Shown: positions 1 through 6,844, counted from the first letter of the stretch. The stretch: 8,195 bases of DNA from a bacterium (GCA_024408905.1 JAKSUP010000044.1:1-8195), one strand, 5' to 3'. Numbers and translations: made by a program. The notes: generated by a model from the letters alone, not told the origin.

Positions 1-271
1 TTGTACCACAAGAACCACCTGATGTAATAATAGTATTACCTTGCATAACTAAAGCTGTTGTCAAAGTTTCTATCATTTGCTGATGTGTTATAGCAAGGTT
101 TCTCGAACCGATAATTGCGATTCTCTTTGCAGGTTGTTTAATCGTAGCTAATTCCATAGCAAGTTCATCAACTGTATCTGAAGACTCCTCTGCGACATCC
201 AAATCTTCCATAGGAACCATAATTGAGGGTTGTTTATTTTCGTCTTCAATAGAATCTAAAATGTCGTTCAT
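1..271 (-). CDS. DprA-like Rossmann-fold protein (DNA recombination-mediator protein A family), N-terminal part only
   Basis: The first 90 codons of a leftward gene are visible; the rest lies beyond the window edge. The start is the ATG at 271-269, preceded by AAAGGTGG (283-276) four bases upstream, a strong ribosome binding site. Residues 1 to about 42 are acidic and low in complexity, probably a flexible leader. From about residue 46 the sequence RIAIIGSRNLAITHQQ begins a Rossmann-like strand-turn-helix, followed by a helix and the strand-loop TIITSGGSCGT at the edge. This matches the pattern of the DprA/SMF nucleotide-binding fold (IxGSR followed by SGG). The GSR..ITHQ wording closely resembles, from memory, a conserved cyanobacterial family annotated as DNA recombination-mediator protein A. 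DprA loads RecA on single-stranded DNA in transformation, but the cyanobacterial relatives are poorly characterised, so the exact role here is open. It is divergent from the helicase gene. Confidence 0.7.
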   Translation of the reverse strand, partial: MNDILDSIEDENKQPSIMVPMEDLDVAEESSDTVDELAMELATIKQPAKRIAIIGSRNLAITHQQMIETLTTALVMQGNTIITSGGSCGT

Positions 272-313
272 TTTACCACCTTTGTTAATTGCAAATAATA
301 ATTCTTTTGTGTA

Positions 314-331
314 TGCTATTGAATAATAGCA
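314..331. promoter_or_regulatory. Inverted repeat in the divergent promoter region, overlapping a likely -10 box
   Basis: TGCTATT-GAAT-AATAGCA is a perfect 7-bp inverted repeat with a 4-bp centre in the 87-bp gap between two divergent genes. Read on the minus strand it contains TGCTATTAT (331-323), which fits an extended -10 box (TGn plus TATTAT) for the leftward DprA-like gene and would give a leader of roughly 45 nt. No good -35 is visible for it. On the plus strand AATAAT (322-327) is a possible weak -10 for the helicase gene. No T-run follows on either strand, so it is unlikely to be a terminator. A regulator-binding role is inference. Confidence 0.4.
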
Positions 332-358
332 CAAAATCGTGTATTTGGGAATAGGGGA

Positions 359-2845
359 ATGGAAAATATTTTAGAAAGTTTAAATAAAGAACAACAAGAA
401 GCAGCCAAGACTACAAAAGGTGCATTGCTTATTCTTGCAGGCGCCGGTAGTGGTAAAACAAGAGTTTTGACATCAAGAATTGCTTATATGGTACAAAATG
501 GCGTAATTGCAGGAAAAATTCTCGCCGTAACATTCACCAATAAAGCTGCTCGTGAGATGAAAGACAGACTTGCTTCTATCTTAGGCGAAAATGTTGTTAA
601 ATATATGTGGGTTGGTACATTTCATAGTATTTGTGGCAGAATTTTAAGACAAGATATCGAAAATTATTCATTCCAATCCGGCAAAAAACTTGATAAAAAT
701 TTTACAATCTATGATGAAACAGATTCTCTCGCCGTAATAAAACAAGCTATAAAAAAACTTAACCTTGACGATAAAATTTATCAGCCAAAACTGATAAAGG
801 CCGTTATTTCGAATGCAAAAAATAAAATGCAAGATGCATACACATTCGCAACATTTGCAAAAGATTTTAAGTCACAAAAAATAGCTTCCGTTTTCGAAGC
901 TTACGAAAACGCATTAAACAATAATAATGCAATAGATTTTGACGATATGTTGTTATTAACAGTGAAACTTTTGGAACAAAACCCTGAAGTCAGAACAAAA
1001 TATTACAACAAGTTTCAACACATTTTGGTTGATGAATACCAAGATACAAACCTTGCTCAATATAAGCTTGTAAACGCACTTTATACGAATTTACAATCAG
1101 AAATACCGGAAGAACGCTCGTTATGTGTTGTCGGGGACGTTGATCAATCCATATACAGTTGGCGTGGGGCTGATTTTAGAATAATAATGAATTTTCAGCA
1201 TGATTTTCCAAACGCAAAATTGGTTAAACTTGAACAAAATTATCGCTCTACTGCAAACATTTTGAACGCAGCAAATTCAGTTATTGAAAATAACCAAGAG
1301 CGTTTACCCAAAGTATTGTATTCGCAAAAAGGCGATGGAGAAAAAATAACATATTATGAAGCACAAGACGAAGCTGATGAAGCTAATTATATAGTTAAAT
1401 CAATAACTTCAACATCTGATAATTATAATCAGTTTTCTATTTTGTATAGAACAAATGCTCAATCAAGGGCATTAGAAGAAGCGCTTATTGCAGCAGGCGT
1501 GCCATACAGAATTTATGGTGGCCTAAAGTTCTATGACCGTAAAGAAATCAAAGATGCTATAGCATATTTAAAATTGATTTATAATGTTGATGATTCTCAA
1601 TCTTTACGTAGAATAATTAATGTACCGAAACGAGCAATAGGCGAAACCACACTAAAACATTTGCAAGATTATGCTGACGAGAAAGACATGAGTCTTTTTG
1701 GTGCTATTCTTGACGTTGATAATATTTCTGCTATTAAATCAGGAACGGCAAGTAAATTAAAAGATTTTGCAAAACTTATTATGAAAATGCAGGAAGAACA
1801 ACCTCGATATACTTTGCCTGAATTTTTATCAATGGTACTTGAAAAAAGTGGATATTTGCACGAATTACAGATGTCAAATACAGATGAAGATGTTGCAAGA
1901 ATTGAAAACTTACAGGAATTGGTAAACGTAGCAAATGAATTTGAGCCTGAAGAAATAGATAACACTTTAGGGGAATTTTTAGTACAGGTTTCTCTCGTTT
2001 CTGATATTGACGGGATGGACGAAATAGCTAATAATGTCACATTAATGACTCTACACTCATCTAAAGGGCTAGAGTTCCCTATCGTTTATCTTGCAGGATG
2101 TGATGAAGGGATTTTCCCATCAGCAAGAACAATGAATATAACTTCTGAACTTGAAGAAGAACGCAGATTGATGTATGTCGGTATAACCCGCGCGCAAACA
2201 AAATTATACCTTACAACTGCCAAAAGACGTCAAATGTGGGGCGAATACAAATACTATTCTCCAAGCAGATTTATTGAAGAAATTCCGTGCAACCTAATGG
2301 AAAATGAAGAATCTTATGAGAGCGAATATTCTTCAAGAAGTACGTTTAATGATGCCGTAAGTTCAGTCAGAAGTGGAAAATACGACAGAAATACAAGTTC
2401 AAAATCTGTTTACCAAGATAGTCAAATAACATCAGGCACCGGCTTTGGTAAAAATTTCACGGCTCCCGGCAGAGAAAAATACAATACTCAAAAAACGACA
2501 CAGGTTGTTAAAAGGTCACCAAGCAAATCCTTTGTGGTAAAAAGCCAAGTAAACAAAGAAAAAGAAGAAGAAAAATTAAAAGCGTTTTTTGAAAATAATG
2601 TAATAAAAAAACAAATTGAAGAAAAAAAGCGTCTTGCAGAAGAAAAACAAAAAGAAAAAGAGCTTAAAGATGCTGCAACACAGTATTATTTCAATATCGG
2701 CGAAAGAGTTTTCCATGAAAAATTGGGCATTGGGCATATTACTGACGTTATCCAAATGGGCGAAAGCACAATGTACACAATAGATTTCGGCAAACTGGGT
2801 AAAAAAGCTATGGACGCAGCATATGCGCATTTGAAGAAATTCTAA
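359..2845 (+). CDS. pcrA: UvrD/PcrA/Rep-family superfamily 1A ATP-dependent DNA helicase
   Basis: This is a complete 828-residue 3'-5' DNA helicase of the UvrD/PcrA type, expected to act in nucleotide-excision repair, replication-fork repair and removal of RecA or RNA polymerase from DNA. All SF1A motifs are present in order: Q motif (LNKEQQEA, 8-15), Walker A GAGSGKT (28-34), Ia TFTNKAAREM (58-67), Ib GTFHS (86-90), II VDEYQDT (224-230), III GDVDQSIYSWRGAD (259-272), IV LEQNYRS (291-297), V TLHSSKGLEFP (564-574) and VI EERRLMYVGITRA (600-612). After the core comes a Ser/Lys-rich linker with a charged helix (about 735-772). A terminal Tudor-like domain follows, GERVFHEKLGIGHITDV (781-797), the type that contacts RNA polymerase in PcrA. 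The ATG is the only in-frame start after the upstream stop at 320-322 and lies seven residues before the Q motif. Its Shine-Dalgarno is poorly placed: AGGGG ends one base before the ATG. uvrD is an alternative name; the C-terminal domain favours pcrA. Confidence 0.93.
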   Translation: MENILESLNKEQQEAAKTTKGALLILAGAGSGKTRVLTSRIAYMVQNGVIAGKILAVTFTNKAAREMKDRLASILGENVVKYMWVGTFHSICGRILRQDIENYSFQSGKKLDKNFTIYDETDSLAVIKQAIKKLNLDDKIYQPKLIKAVISNAKNKMQDAYTFATFAKDFKSQKIASVFEAYENALNNNNAIDFDDMLLLTVKLLEQNPEVRTKYYNKFQHILVDEYQDTNLAQYKLVNALYTNLQSEIPEERSLCVVGDVDQSIYSWRGADFRIIMNFQHDFPNAKLVKLEQNYRSTANILNAANSVIENNQERLPKVLYSQKGDGEKITYYEAQDEADEANYIVKSITSTSDNYNQFSILYRTNAQSRALEEALIAAGVPYRIYGGLKFYDRKEIKDAIAYLKLIYNVDDSQSLRRIINVPKRAIGETTLKHLQDYADEKDMSLFGAILDVDNISAIKSGTASKLKDFAKLIMKMQEEQPRYTLPEFLSMVLEKSGYLHELQMSNTDEDVARIENLQELVNVANEFEPEEIDNTLGEFLVQVSLVSDIDGMDEIANNVTLMTLHSSKGLEFPIVYLAGCDEGIFPSARTMNITSELEEERRLMYVGITRAQTKLYLTTAKRRQMWGEYKYYSPSRFIEEIPCNLMENEESYESEYSSRSTFNDAVSSVRSGKYDRNTSSKSVYQDSQITSGTGFGKNFTAPGREKYNTQKTTQVVKRSPSKSFVVKSQVNKEKEEEKLKAFFENNVIKKQIEEKKRLAEEKQKEKELKDAATQYYFNIGERVFHEKLGIGHITDVIQMGESTMYTIDFGKLGKKAMDAAYAHLKKF

Positions 2846-2869
2846 ATAGTGTTAAATATGTTACCAAAC

Positions 2870-2898
2870 TTGATTATTTTCTAAAATTGTACTAAAAT
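2870..2898 (+). promoter_or_regulatory. Sigma70-type promoter for the lipoprotein-lgt-dehydrogenase operon
   Basis: TTGATT (2870-2875) and TAAAAT (2893-2898) are separated by exactly 17 bases. They match four of six and five of six consensus positions. The predicted transcription start is near 2905, which leaves a short leader before the start codon at 2932. The spacing and position make this the best promoter in the window. Confidence 0.65.
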
Positions 2899-2917
2899 AG
2901 CCTTGAATTCAATTTTA
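2882..2917. repeat. Inverted repeat bracketing the -10 box, with an inner palindrome
   Basis: TAAAATTG (2882-2889) and CAATTTTA (2910-2917) are perfect 8-bp inverted copies separated by 20 bases that include the -10 hexamer. Within this, TTGAATTCAA (2903-2912) is a perfect 10-bp palindrome sitting on the predicted transcription start. A repressor site is possible, but AT-rich DNA yields such repeats by chance fairly often, so a function is only inferred. Confidence 0.3.
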
Positions 2918-2931
2918 ATGGGATGAGAGAA

Positions 2932-3477
2932 ATGAAAAAAGCATTACTTATTGCATCAGTACTATTTATAGCTGTTATTACAACAGCTTGCATTAACAAT
3001 ATTGCTGTGCAAGAACTTAATAATAAAGCTGCAGAACTTATGGAAAAAGGTGATTATGATTCTGCCGTAAATAGACTGCAAGCAAGTTTGGACTTAGATT
3101 CCACAATGCACCAAACATATTACAACTTGGGTATAGCAGCCACAAAAGCAAAAAAATATGATGTTGCTATAAAAGCATTTGAAGATGGTATAAAAATAAA
3201 ACCTGATTACCCTAACTTTTATTATTCATTAGGAGTTGCTCAAAGCAATTATTCAGAAGCTTTGTTAGAGGAAAATGTTGTCAACGAAGAAACTCAAGAA
3301 ATTGAGAAAAAGAAAATATCAGACGAAGACAAAGCAAAAGCAGGAGAGCTTAAAAAAGCTGCAATAGAAAATATGCAAAAGTATTTAGAATTAGCTCCTA
3401 ATGCTGATGACAAAACAACTGTTGAGGAACTCATTAAAGAATACTCTGAATCACAAACGGAAGAAGCTGCTGAATAA
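2932..3477 (+). CDS. TPR-repeat lipoprotein (putative)
   Basis: This encodes a small secreted protein of 181 residues, probably lipid-anchored. The N-terminus is a short signal peptide (MKK, a hydrophobic stretch, then ITTAC) with Cys20 as the likely acylated residue. The -3 position is Thr rather than the usual Leu, which weakens the lipobox but stays within the broad prokaryotic lipoprotein pattern. At least two tetratricopeptide units follow at about residues 28-61 (KAAELMEKGDYDSAVNRLQASLDLD) and 62-95 (YYNLGIAATKAKKYDVAIKAFEDGIKIKP). A third, near 96-160, is interrupted by a charged insert, and the tail is acidic. TPRs mediate protein-protein contacts; the partner is unknown. An in-frame ATG at 2923 would add MRE, but I chose 2932 because it has GAGAG upstream and gives a normal signal peptide. 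The stop overlaps the lgt start (TAATG), so the neighbour is the enzyme that would lipidate this protein. Confidence 0.8.
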   Translation: MKKALLIASVLFIAVITTACINNIAVQELNNKAAELMEKGDYDSAVNRLQASLDLDSTMHQTYYNLGIAATKAKKYDVAIKAFEDGIKIKPDYPNFYYSLGVAQSNYSEALLEENVVNEETQEIEKKKISDEDKAKAGELKKAAIENMQKYLELAPNADDKTTVEELIKEYSESQTEEAAE

Positions 3478-4268
3478 TGTTCGAATCTAATTCACAAATT
3501 ATTTGTACAATTTTTGGAATACACATCTATTTTTATGGTGTAATTCTTGCTATAGCAATTGTTTTAGGCACTTTCATTTCAGAATACGCCAGCGAAAAGT
3601 TTTTTAATTTCAAAAAAGATACAATTATTGATCTTGCACCATACTTAATAATTTTTGGAATAATCGGCGCAAGACTGTATTATTGCATACTTAATTATGC
3701 TTTTTATTTAAGATTTCCAACAGAAATCATTGCAATAAGACACGGTGGAATTTCAATACACGGTGCAATTATCGGTGGATTTATAGGACTTTTGATTTTT
3801 GCAAAAAGACATAACTTATCCGTAGCTAAATTATGTGATATTTCAGCGATTGGTCTTGCATTAGCTCAAGCTATAGGTCGCTGGGGGAATTTCTTCAATT
3901 CAGAAGCATTTGGGACACCGACAAATTTACCTTGGAAATTGTATATTGCACCACAATACAGACCAATTCCTTATACGGGATATGAATATTTTCACCCCAC
4001 ATTTTTGTATGAAGGGGTGTTAGATTTACTGATTTTTGGAATATTGTTCTTTGTTGCAAAGAAAAATTGGCAAAGAAAAGACGGAAATATTGCACTTTTA
4101 TATTTAATCTTCTATTCAATTGTAAGAATTTTTGTAGAAAATATAAGAATTGATAGCGTTATGTACGTCCACGGAATTTCTATTGCAATATTAGTTTCTG
4201 TTATGATAATTTTTGTAGCAACACTATTATTGCTATACAGGAATTTAGTTAAAAGAGAAGAAAAATAA
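3477..4268 (+). CDS. lgt: Prolipoprotein diacylglyceryl transferase Lgt
   Basis: Lgt transfers a diacylglyceryl group from phosphatidylglycerol to the lipobox cysteine of prolipoproteins, the first step of lipoprotein maturation in the cytoplasmic membrane. The 263-residue protein is strongly hydrophobic, with about seven membrane segments, a normal size for the family. Diagnostic motifs are present: RHGGISIHGA (88-97, with the essential-type His95), the Lgt signature GRWGNFFNSEAFG (134-146, including Arg134 and Glu143), HPTFLYE (173-179), and RIFVENIRID (217-226) near the C-terminus. The start codon overlaps the stop of the TPR lipoprotein gene (TAATG), and no separate strong ribosome binding site is seen, so translation is probably coupled. 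The 3' end overlaps the dehydrogenase gene in the same way. Function is assigned with high confidence from family motifs. Confidence 0.96.
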   Translation: MFESNSQIICTIFGIHIYFYGVILAIAIVLGTFISEYASEKFFNFKKDTIIDLAPYLIIFGIIGARLYYCILNYAFYLRFPTEIIAIRHGGISIHGAIIGGFIGLLIFAKRHNLSVAKLCDISAIGLALAQAIGRWGNFFNSEAFGTPTNLPWKLYIAPQYRPIPYTGYEYFHPTFLYEGVLDLLIFGILFFVAKKNWQRKDGNIALLYLIFYSIVRIFVENIRIDSVMYVHGISIAILVSVMIIFVATLLLLYRNLVKREEK

Positions 4269-5299
4269 TGAAAGCAGTTTTATATTACGGACCTGAAAAT
4301 ATTAAATACGAAGAAACACAAATTAAACCTTTAGCAAAAGGGGAAATTCTTGTGCGTGTTGAAGCAGCGTTAACTTGTGGTACTGACGTAAAAACCTACA
4401 GACGTGGTCATCCTGTTTTGATAAAACAAGTACCGTCAGGTTTCGGTCACGAATTTTCAGGAGTTGTTGCAAAAGTTTCAGAAGGTGTAACAAATGTAAA
4501 AGTAGGCGACAGAGTAGTTGCAGCAAATTCTGCACCATGTGGAGAATGTTTTTACTGCAAAAGAGAACAATACAATTTATGCGAAAATTTAGATTTGTTA
4601 AACGGTGCTTATGCTGAATATATAGTTGTGCCTGAAAGAATTGTCAAAAAAAATACACTAATTTTGCCTGACAATTTACCGTTTGAAAAAGCGGCATTCT
4701 GTGAACCTTTAGCAAATGTAGTCCACGGTGCGGCAAGGACCGAAATAAAAGAAGGTCAAACCGTAGGAATAATCGGAATTGGGCCGATAGGATTAATGTT
4801 TGCACGTGTAGCCAAATTAAAAGGAGCAAGAGTTATTGTGGCAGGAAGAAACGCTACAAAATTAAAACTGGCAGAAGAATTTGCTCACGCAGATGAGGTT
4901 GTAGACTTAAAAAAATACCCTAATCCTCAAAAAATATTTAAAGATTTTTCTGATGAAGGTAAAGGCTTGGATGTAGTGATTGAATGTGTAGGATTGCCTG
5001 AAATCTGGGAGCTTGCATTCTCTTGCGTTCGTCCGGGTGGTACGGTGCACTTTTTTGGAGGATGTAAATCAGGCTCAACGGTAAGCTTTGAAACAACTAA
5101 AATGCACTATGGCGATATAAAAATTATGAGCGTATTCCACCATACACCAAAATATTTTAGAGAAGCCCTCGATTTAATTTCATCAGGTAAAATTGAAGTT
5201 GAAAAACTTATAACAGAGACTTTACCTTTGGAAAAAGTTGAGTATGCTATGCAAAGACATATTGAAGGTACAGCGATTAAGTTCTTAATTAAACCCTAA
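4268..5299 (+). CDS. Zinc-dependent medium-chain alcohol/polyol dehydrogenase
   Basis: This is a 343-residue member of the zinc-containing medium-chain dehydrogenase/reductase superfamily, closest in look to sorbitol and threonine dehydrogenases. It oxidises an alcohol or reduces a carbonyl with a nicotinamide cofactor; the substrate cannot be read from sequence. Catalytic-zinc ligands are Cys37 (TCGTD), His61-Glu62 (GFGHEFSG) and probably Glu146. The four structural-zinc cysteines are all present at 91, 94, 97 and 105. The Rossmann motif is GIGPIG (170-175). After the second strand the sequence is VIVAGRN (189-195), lacking the acidic residue typical of NAD enzymes and having Arg194, which suggests NADP use. 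Its ATG overlaps the lgt stop (TAATG), so it is probably the last gene of the operon, although no functional link to lipoprotein lipidation is evident. It converges on rlmH. Confidence 0.9.
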   Translation: MKAVLYYGPENIKYEETQIKPLAKGEILVRVEAALTCGTDVKTYRRGHPVLIKQVPSGFGHEFSGVVAKVSEGVTNVKVGDRVVAANSAPCGECFYCKREQYNLCENLDLLNGAYAEYIVVPERIVKKNTLILPDNLPFEKAAFCEPLANVVHGAARTEIKEGQTVGIIGIGPIGLMFARVAKLKGARVIVAGRNATKLKLAEEFAHADEVVDLKKYPNPQKIFKDFSDEGKGLDVVIECVGLPEIWELAFSCVRPGGTVHFFGGCKSGSTVSFETTKMHYGDIKIMSVFHHTPKYFREALDLISSGKIEVEKLITETLPLEKVEYAMQRHIEGTAIKFLIKP

Positions 5300-5346
5300 T
5301 GGATAACCTGTATTTACCAATTATATTTACCCCCACTTATTTGTGG
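5300..5346. other. Convergent junction with a short direct repeat and weak hairpin, no clear terminator
   Basis: The 37-bp gap between the dehydrogenase and rlmH contains two direct copies of TATTTACC (5311-5318 and 5324-5331). A 4-bp hairpin CCAC-TTATTT-GTGG (5333-5346) has the rlmH stop codon in its loop. Neither strand shows a GC-rich stem followed by a T-run, so I do not call a rho-independent terminator. Confidence 0.35.
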
Positions 5347-5807
5347 TATGTTTCGCCCTTCATAATTTTGAATGCACGGTATATTTGTTCAACCAAAATC
5401 AGTCGTGCAAATTGATGCAGAAAGGTCATTTTTGAAAAACTTAATTTAAAATTGGCTCTTTCTGATACTGTTTTTGCCAACCCACAAGATGAACCAATTA
5501 TAAAAACAAGCTCTGATACACCTGAATTAATAATTTCTCCAATTTTTACAGAGAAATCTTCGGAAGATAATTGTTTGCCAAGAATCTCAAGCGTAATGAC
5601 ATAAGAATCGGGTTTAATATTTGCCAATATTTTTTCGCCTTCTTCCTCTAAAACCTTCTCAGTTAAATTTTCATCCTTAATTTCAATGGGAGATAATTCC
5701 ACAATCTCAAAAGGCACATACGGAGTTAAGCGTTTTGTGAACTCCGTTATGCCTTCTTTTAAAAATTGTTCTTTAATCTTTCCTAATGCGATAATTTTAA
5801 TTTTCAT
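5337..5807 (-). CDS. rlmH: 23S rRNA (pseudouridine1915-N3)-methyltransferase RlmH
   Basis: RlmH is a SPOUT-class, SAM-dependent enzyme that methylates N3 of pseudouridine 1915 in helix 69 of 23S rRNA on assembled 70S ribosomes. At 156 residues it has the family length. It begins with MKIKIIALGKIKEQFL and has the LEILGKQLSSEDF strand (73-85), where most relatives read LDxxGK. The knot region FIIGSSCGL (102-110) and LSFSKMTFLHQFARLILVEQIYRAFKI (122-148) come next, and the protein ends in GETYHK, the conserved C-terminal tail. Some usual residues differ: Ser at 106 where GGS is typical, and Leu130 where MTFPHQ is typical. The first 11 bases overlap the end of the upstream small membrane-protein gene and no good ribosome binding site is seen, so its translation probably depends on that gene. 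Confidence 0.95.
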   Translation of the reverse strand: MKIKIIALGKIKEQFLKEGITEFTKRLTPYVPFEIVELSPIEIKDENLTEKVLEEEGEKILANIKPDSYVITLEILGKQLSSEDFSVKIGEIINSGVSELVFIIGSSCGLAKTVSERANFKLSFSKMTFLHQFARLILVEQIYRAFKIMKGETYHK

Positions 5808-5985
5808 TATTTATTGCATCTTGCTCAGTCTGATAGTTTGAGGATCTTTCATAATTTACAGCCTTGACTGTCTTTTCGTTTTTCAATGTTGTTTGAACAT
5901 CATTTGAGATCTTCTCAAAATTAAAGTTGTTGTAGCACCAAAAAGCTGCAATCGCTAAAACAATAACAATAATAAATCTAATCAT
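5797..5985 (-). CDS. Small single-pass membrane protein, unrecognised
   Basis: This 62-residue protein is not one I recognise. It starts MIRF and has one hydrophobic segment at about residues 3-18 (FIIVIVLAIAAFWCYN), followed by a polar, Asn/Lys/Glu-rich tail to residue 62 with no obvious motif. The segment could be a membrane anchor or an uncleaved signal. The reading frame is credible because a strong Shine-Dalgarno, AGAGGTG (5997-5991), lies five bases before the ATG. It begins 12 nt after the channel gene stop and overlaps rlmH by 11 nt, as expected for a genuine operon member. It could help the upstream MscS-type channel or simply couple rlmH translation; both are inference. Confidence 0.65.
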   Translation of the reverse strand: MIRFIIVIVLAIAAFWCYNNFNFEKISNDVQTTLKNEKTVKAVNYERSSNYQTEQDAINNEN

Positions 5986-5997
5986 ACTAACACCTCT

Positions 5998-6834
5998 CTA
6001 TTTTGCCATATAAACACTTGTGGAAGGGAACGCAAATTCTATACCTTCTTCTCTAAATTTATGAATAATTGCTCGATAAACTTCACTTTTAACTTTTACA
6101 AAATCAATATAAGCTGTTGCATTTGTATAAGCTATTATACGCAACACAATTGAGCTTGGAGCCATATTATCTATGAATACATAGTACCCGTCTTTTATAT
6201 TATCATTTTCTTCGGCAATTTCTTTTAAAATTTCCAAACCTCTGTCAATTTTTTCATTTGATGTCCCATATTCAATATCAATTGAAACATCAATTTTTCT
6301 TTGAGATACTTGCGTAAAGTTTGTTATCGGTTCATTAGAAATAACATTATTTGGAACATTGACCAATAAACCGTCAACAGTTCTAATACTTGTAGAACGC
6401 AAATTTATACTCTCAACTGTACCTTCAGCACCATCAAATTTAACATATTCACCGATTTTGTAAACTTTATCAGCCAATAATCCGATTGAACCAAAAATAT
6501 TACCGATAGTTTCTTTTGCTGCAAAACCGACTGCTAAACCTGTTATCCCGAAACCTGCTATTAATGAAGTTACATTATATCCGAAACTTTGTAAAAACCC
6601 TGCTATTAATAAAAATATTATAATCGCCTTTGCAATTTTATTTAAACTAGGCAAAAGATTTAATAACGGCGAGCTTGAGTTTTTGGACTTCAAATTTTTT
6701 TCAATATTCCTGTGAAAAATATCAATAATTTTGCAAAAAGCATAAATAAGTGCAATGTTTATAACGACCCCAATAATAAAATCAAGGTGTTTTGCAAAAA
6801 AACCGACTAAATCTTTTAAAACGACATCCAACAT
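5998..6834 (-). CDS. MscS-family small-conductance mechanosensitive channel
   Basis: This 278-residue protein forms, by family, a homoheptameric channel that opens under membrane tension to release solutes in hypo-osmotic shock. Two hydrophobic helices lie at about 18-38 and 66-84. They are followed by the pore helix TM3 at about 88-122, with the characteristic small-residue pattern GFGITGLAVGFAAKETIGNIFG (94-115). The cytoplasmic beta domain follows (GEYVKFDGAEGTVESINLRSTSIRTVDG, 128-155, then VPNNVISNEPITNFT), and the alpha/beta domain ends FPSTSVYMAK, similar to the C-termini of short MscS/YnaI-type proteins. The length is close to E. coli MscS (286). The ATG has AGGGGA (6846-6841) six bases upstream, overlapping the TAG stop of the cysteine desulfurase gene, and the gap between the two genes is 10 nt. 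Several MscS paralogues usually exist per genome, so the exact subtype is uncertain. Confidence 0.92.
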   Translation of the reverse strand: MLDVVLKDLVGFFAKHLDFIIGVVINIALIYAFCKIIDIFHRNIEKNLKSKNSSSPLLNLLPSLNKIAKAIIIFLLIAGFLQSFGYNVTSLIAGFGITGLAVGFAAKETIGNIFGSIGLLADKVYKIGEYVKFDGAEGTVESINLRSTSIRTVDGLLVNVPNNVISNEPITNFTQVSQRKIDVSIDIEYGTSNEKIDRGLEILKEIAEENDNIKDGYYVFIDNMAPSSIVLRIIAYTNATAYIDFVKVKSEVYRAIIHKFREEGIEFAFPSTSVYMAK

Positions 6835-6844
6835 ATACTATCCC

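Noticed and set aside
1669..2040. A 123-codon open frame on the minus strand inside the helicase gene
   Set aside because: It lies entirely opposite a conserved helicase region, its translation is Ser/Ile/Phe-rich without motifs, and no operon context supports it.
2576..2830. An 84-codon minus-strand frame rich in Phe and Cys
   Set aside because: It is the complement of the Lys/Glu-rich linker and Tudor-like end of the helicase; the poly-Phe run is an artefact of poly-Lys codons.
3895..4119. A 74-codon minus-strand frame inside lgt
   Set aside because: It is antisense to the conserved Lgt signature and shows no motif or upstream signal.
4323..4829. Two Leu-rich minus-strand frames (4323-4538 and 4644-4829)
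   Set aside because: Both are antisense to the zinc-binding and Rossmann parts of the dehydrogenase; the Leu richness reflects the complementary composition.
5333..5346. Hairpin CCAC-TTATTT-GTGG as a bidirectional terminator
   Set aside because: The stem is only 4 bp and no T-run follows on either strand.
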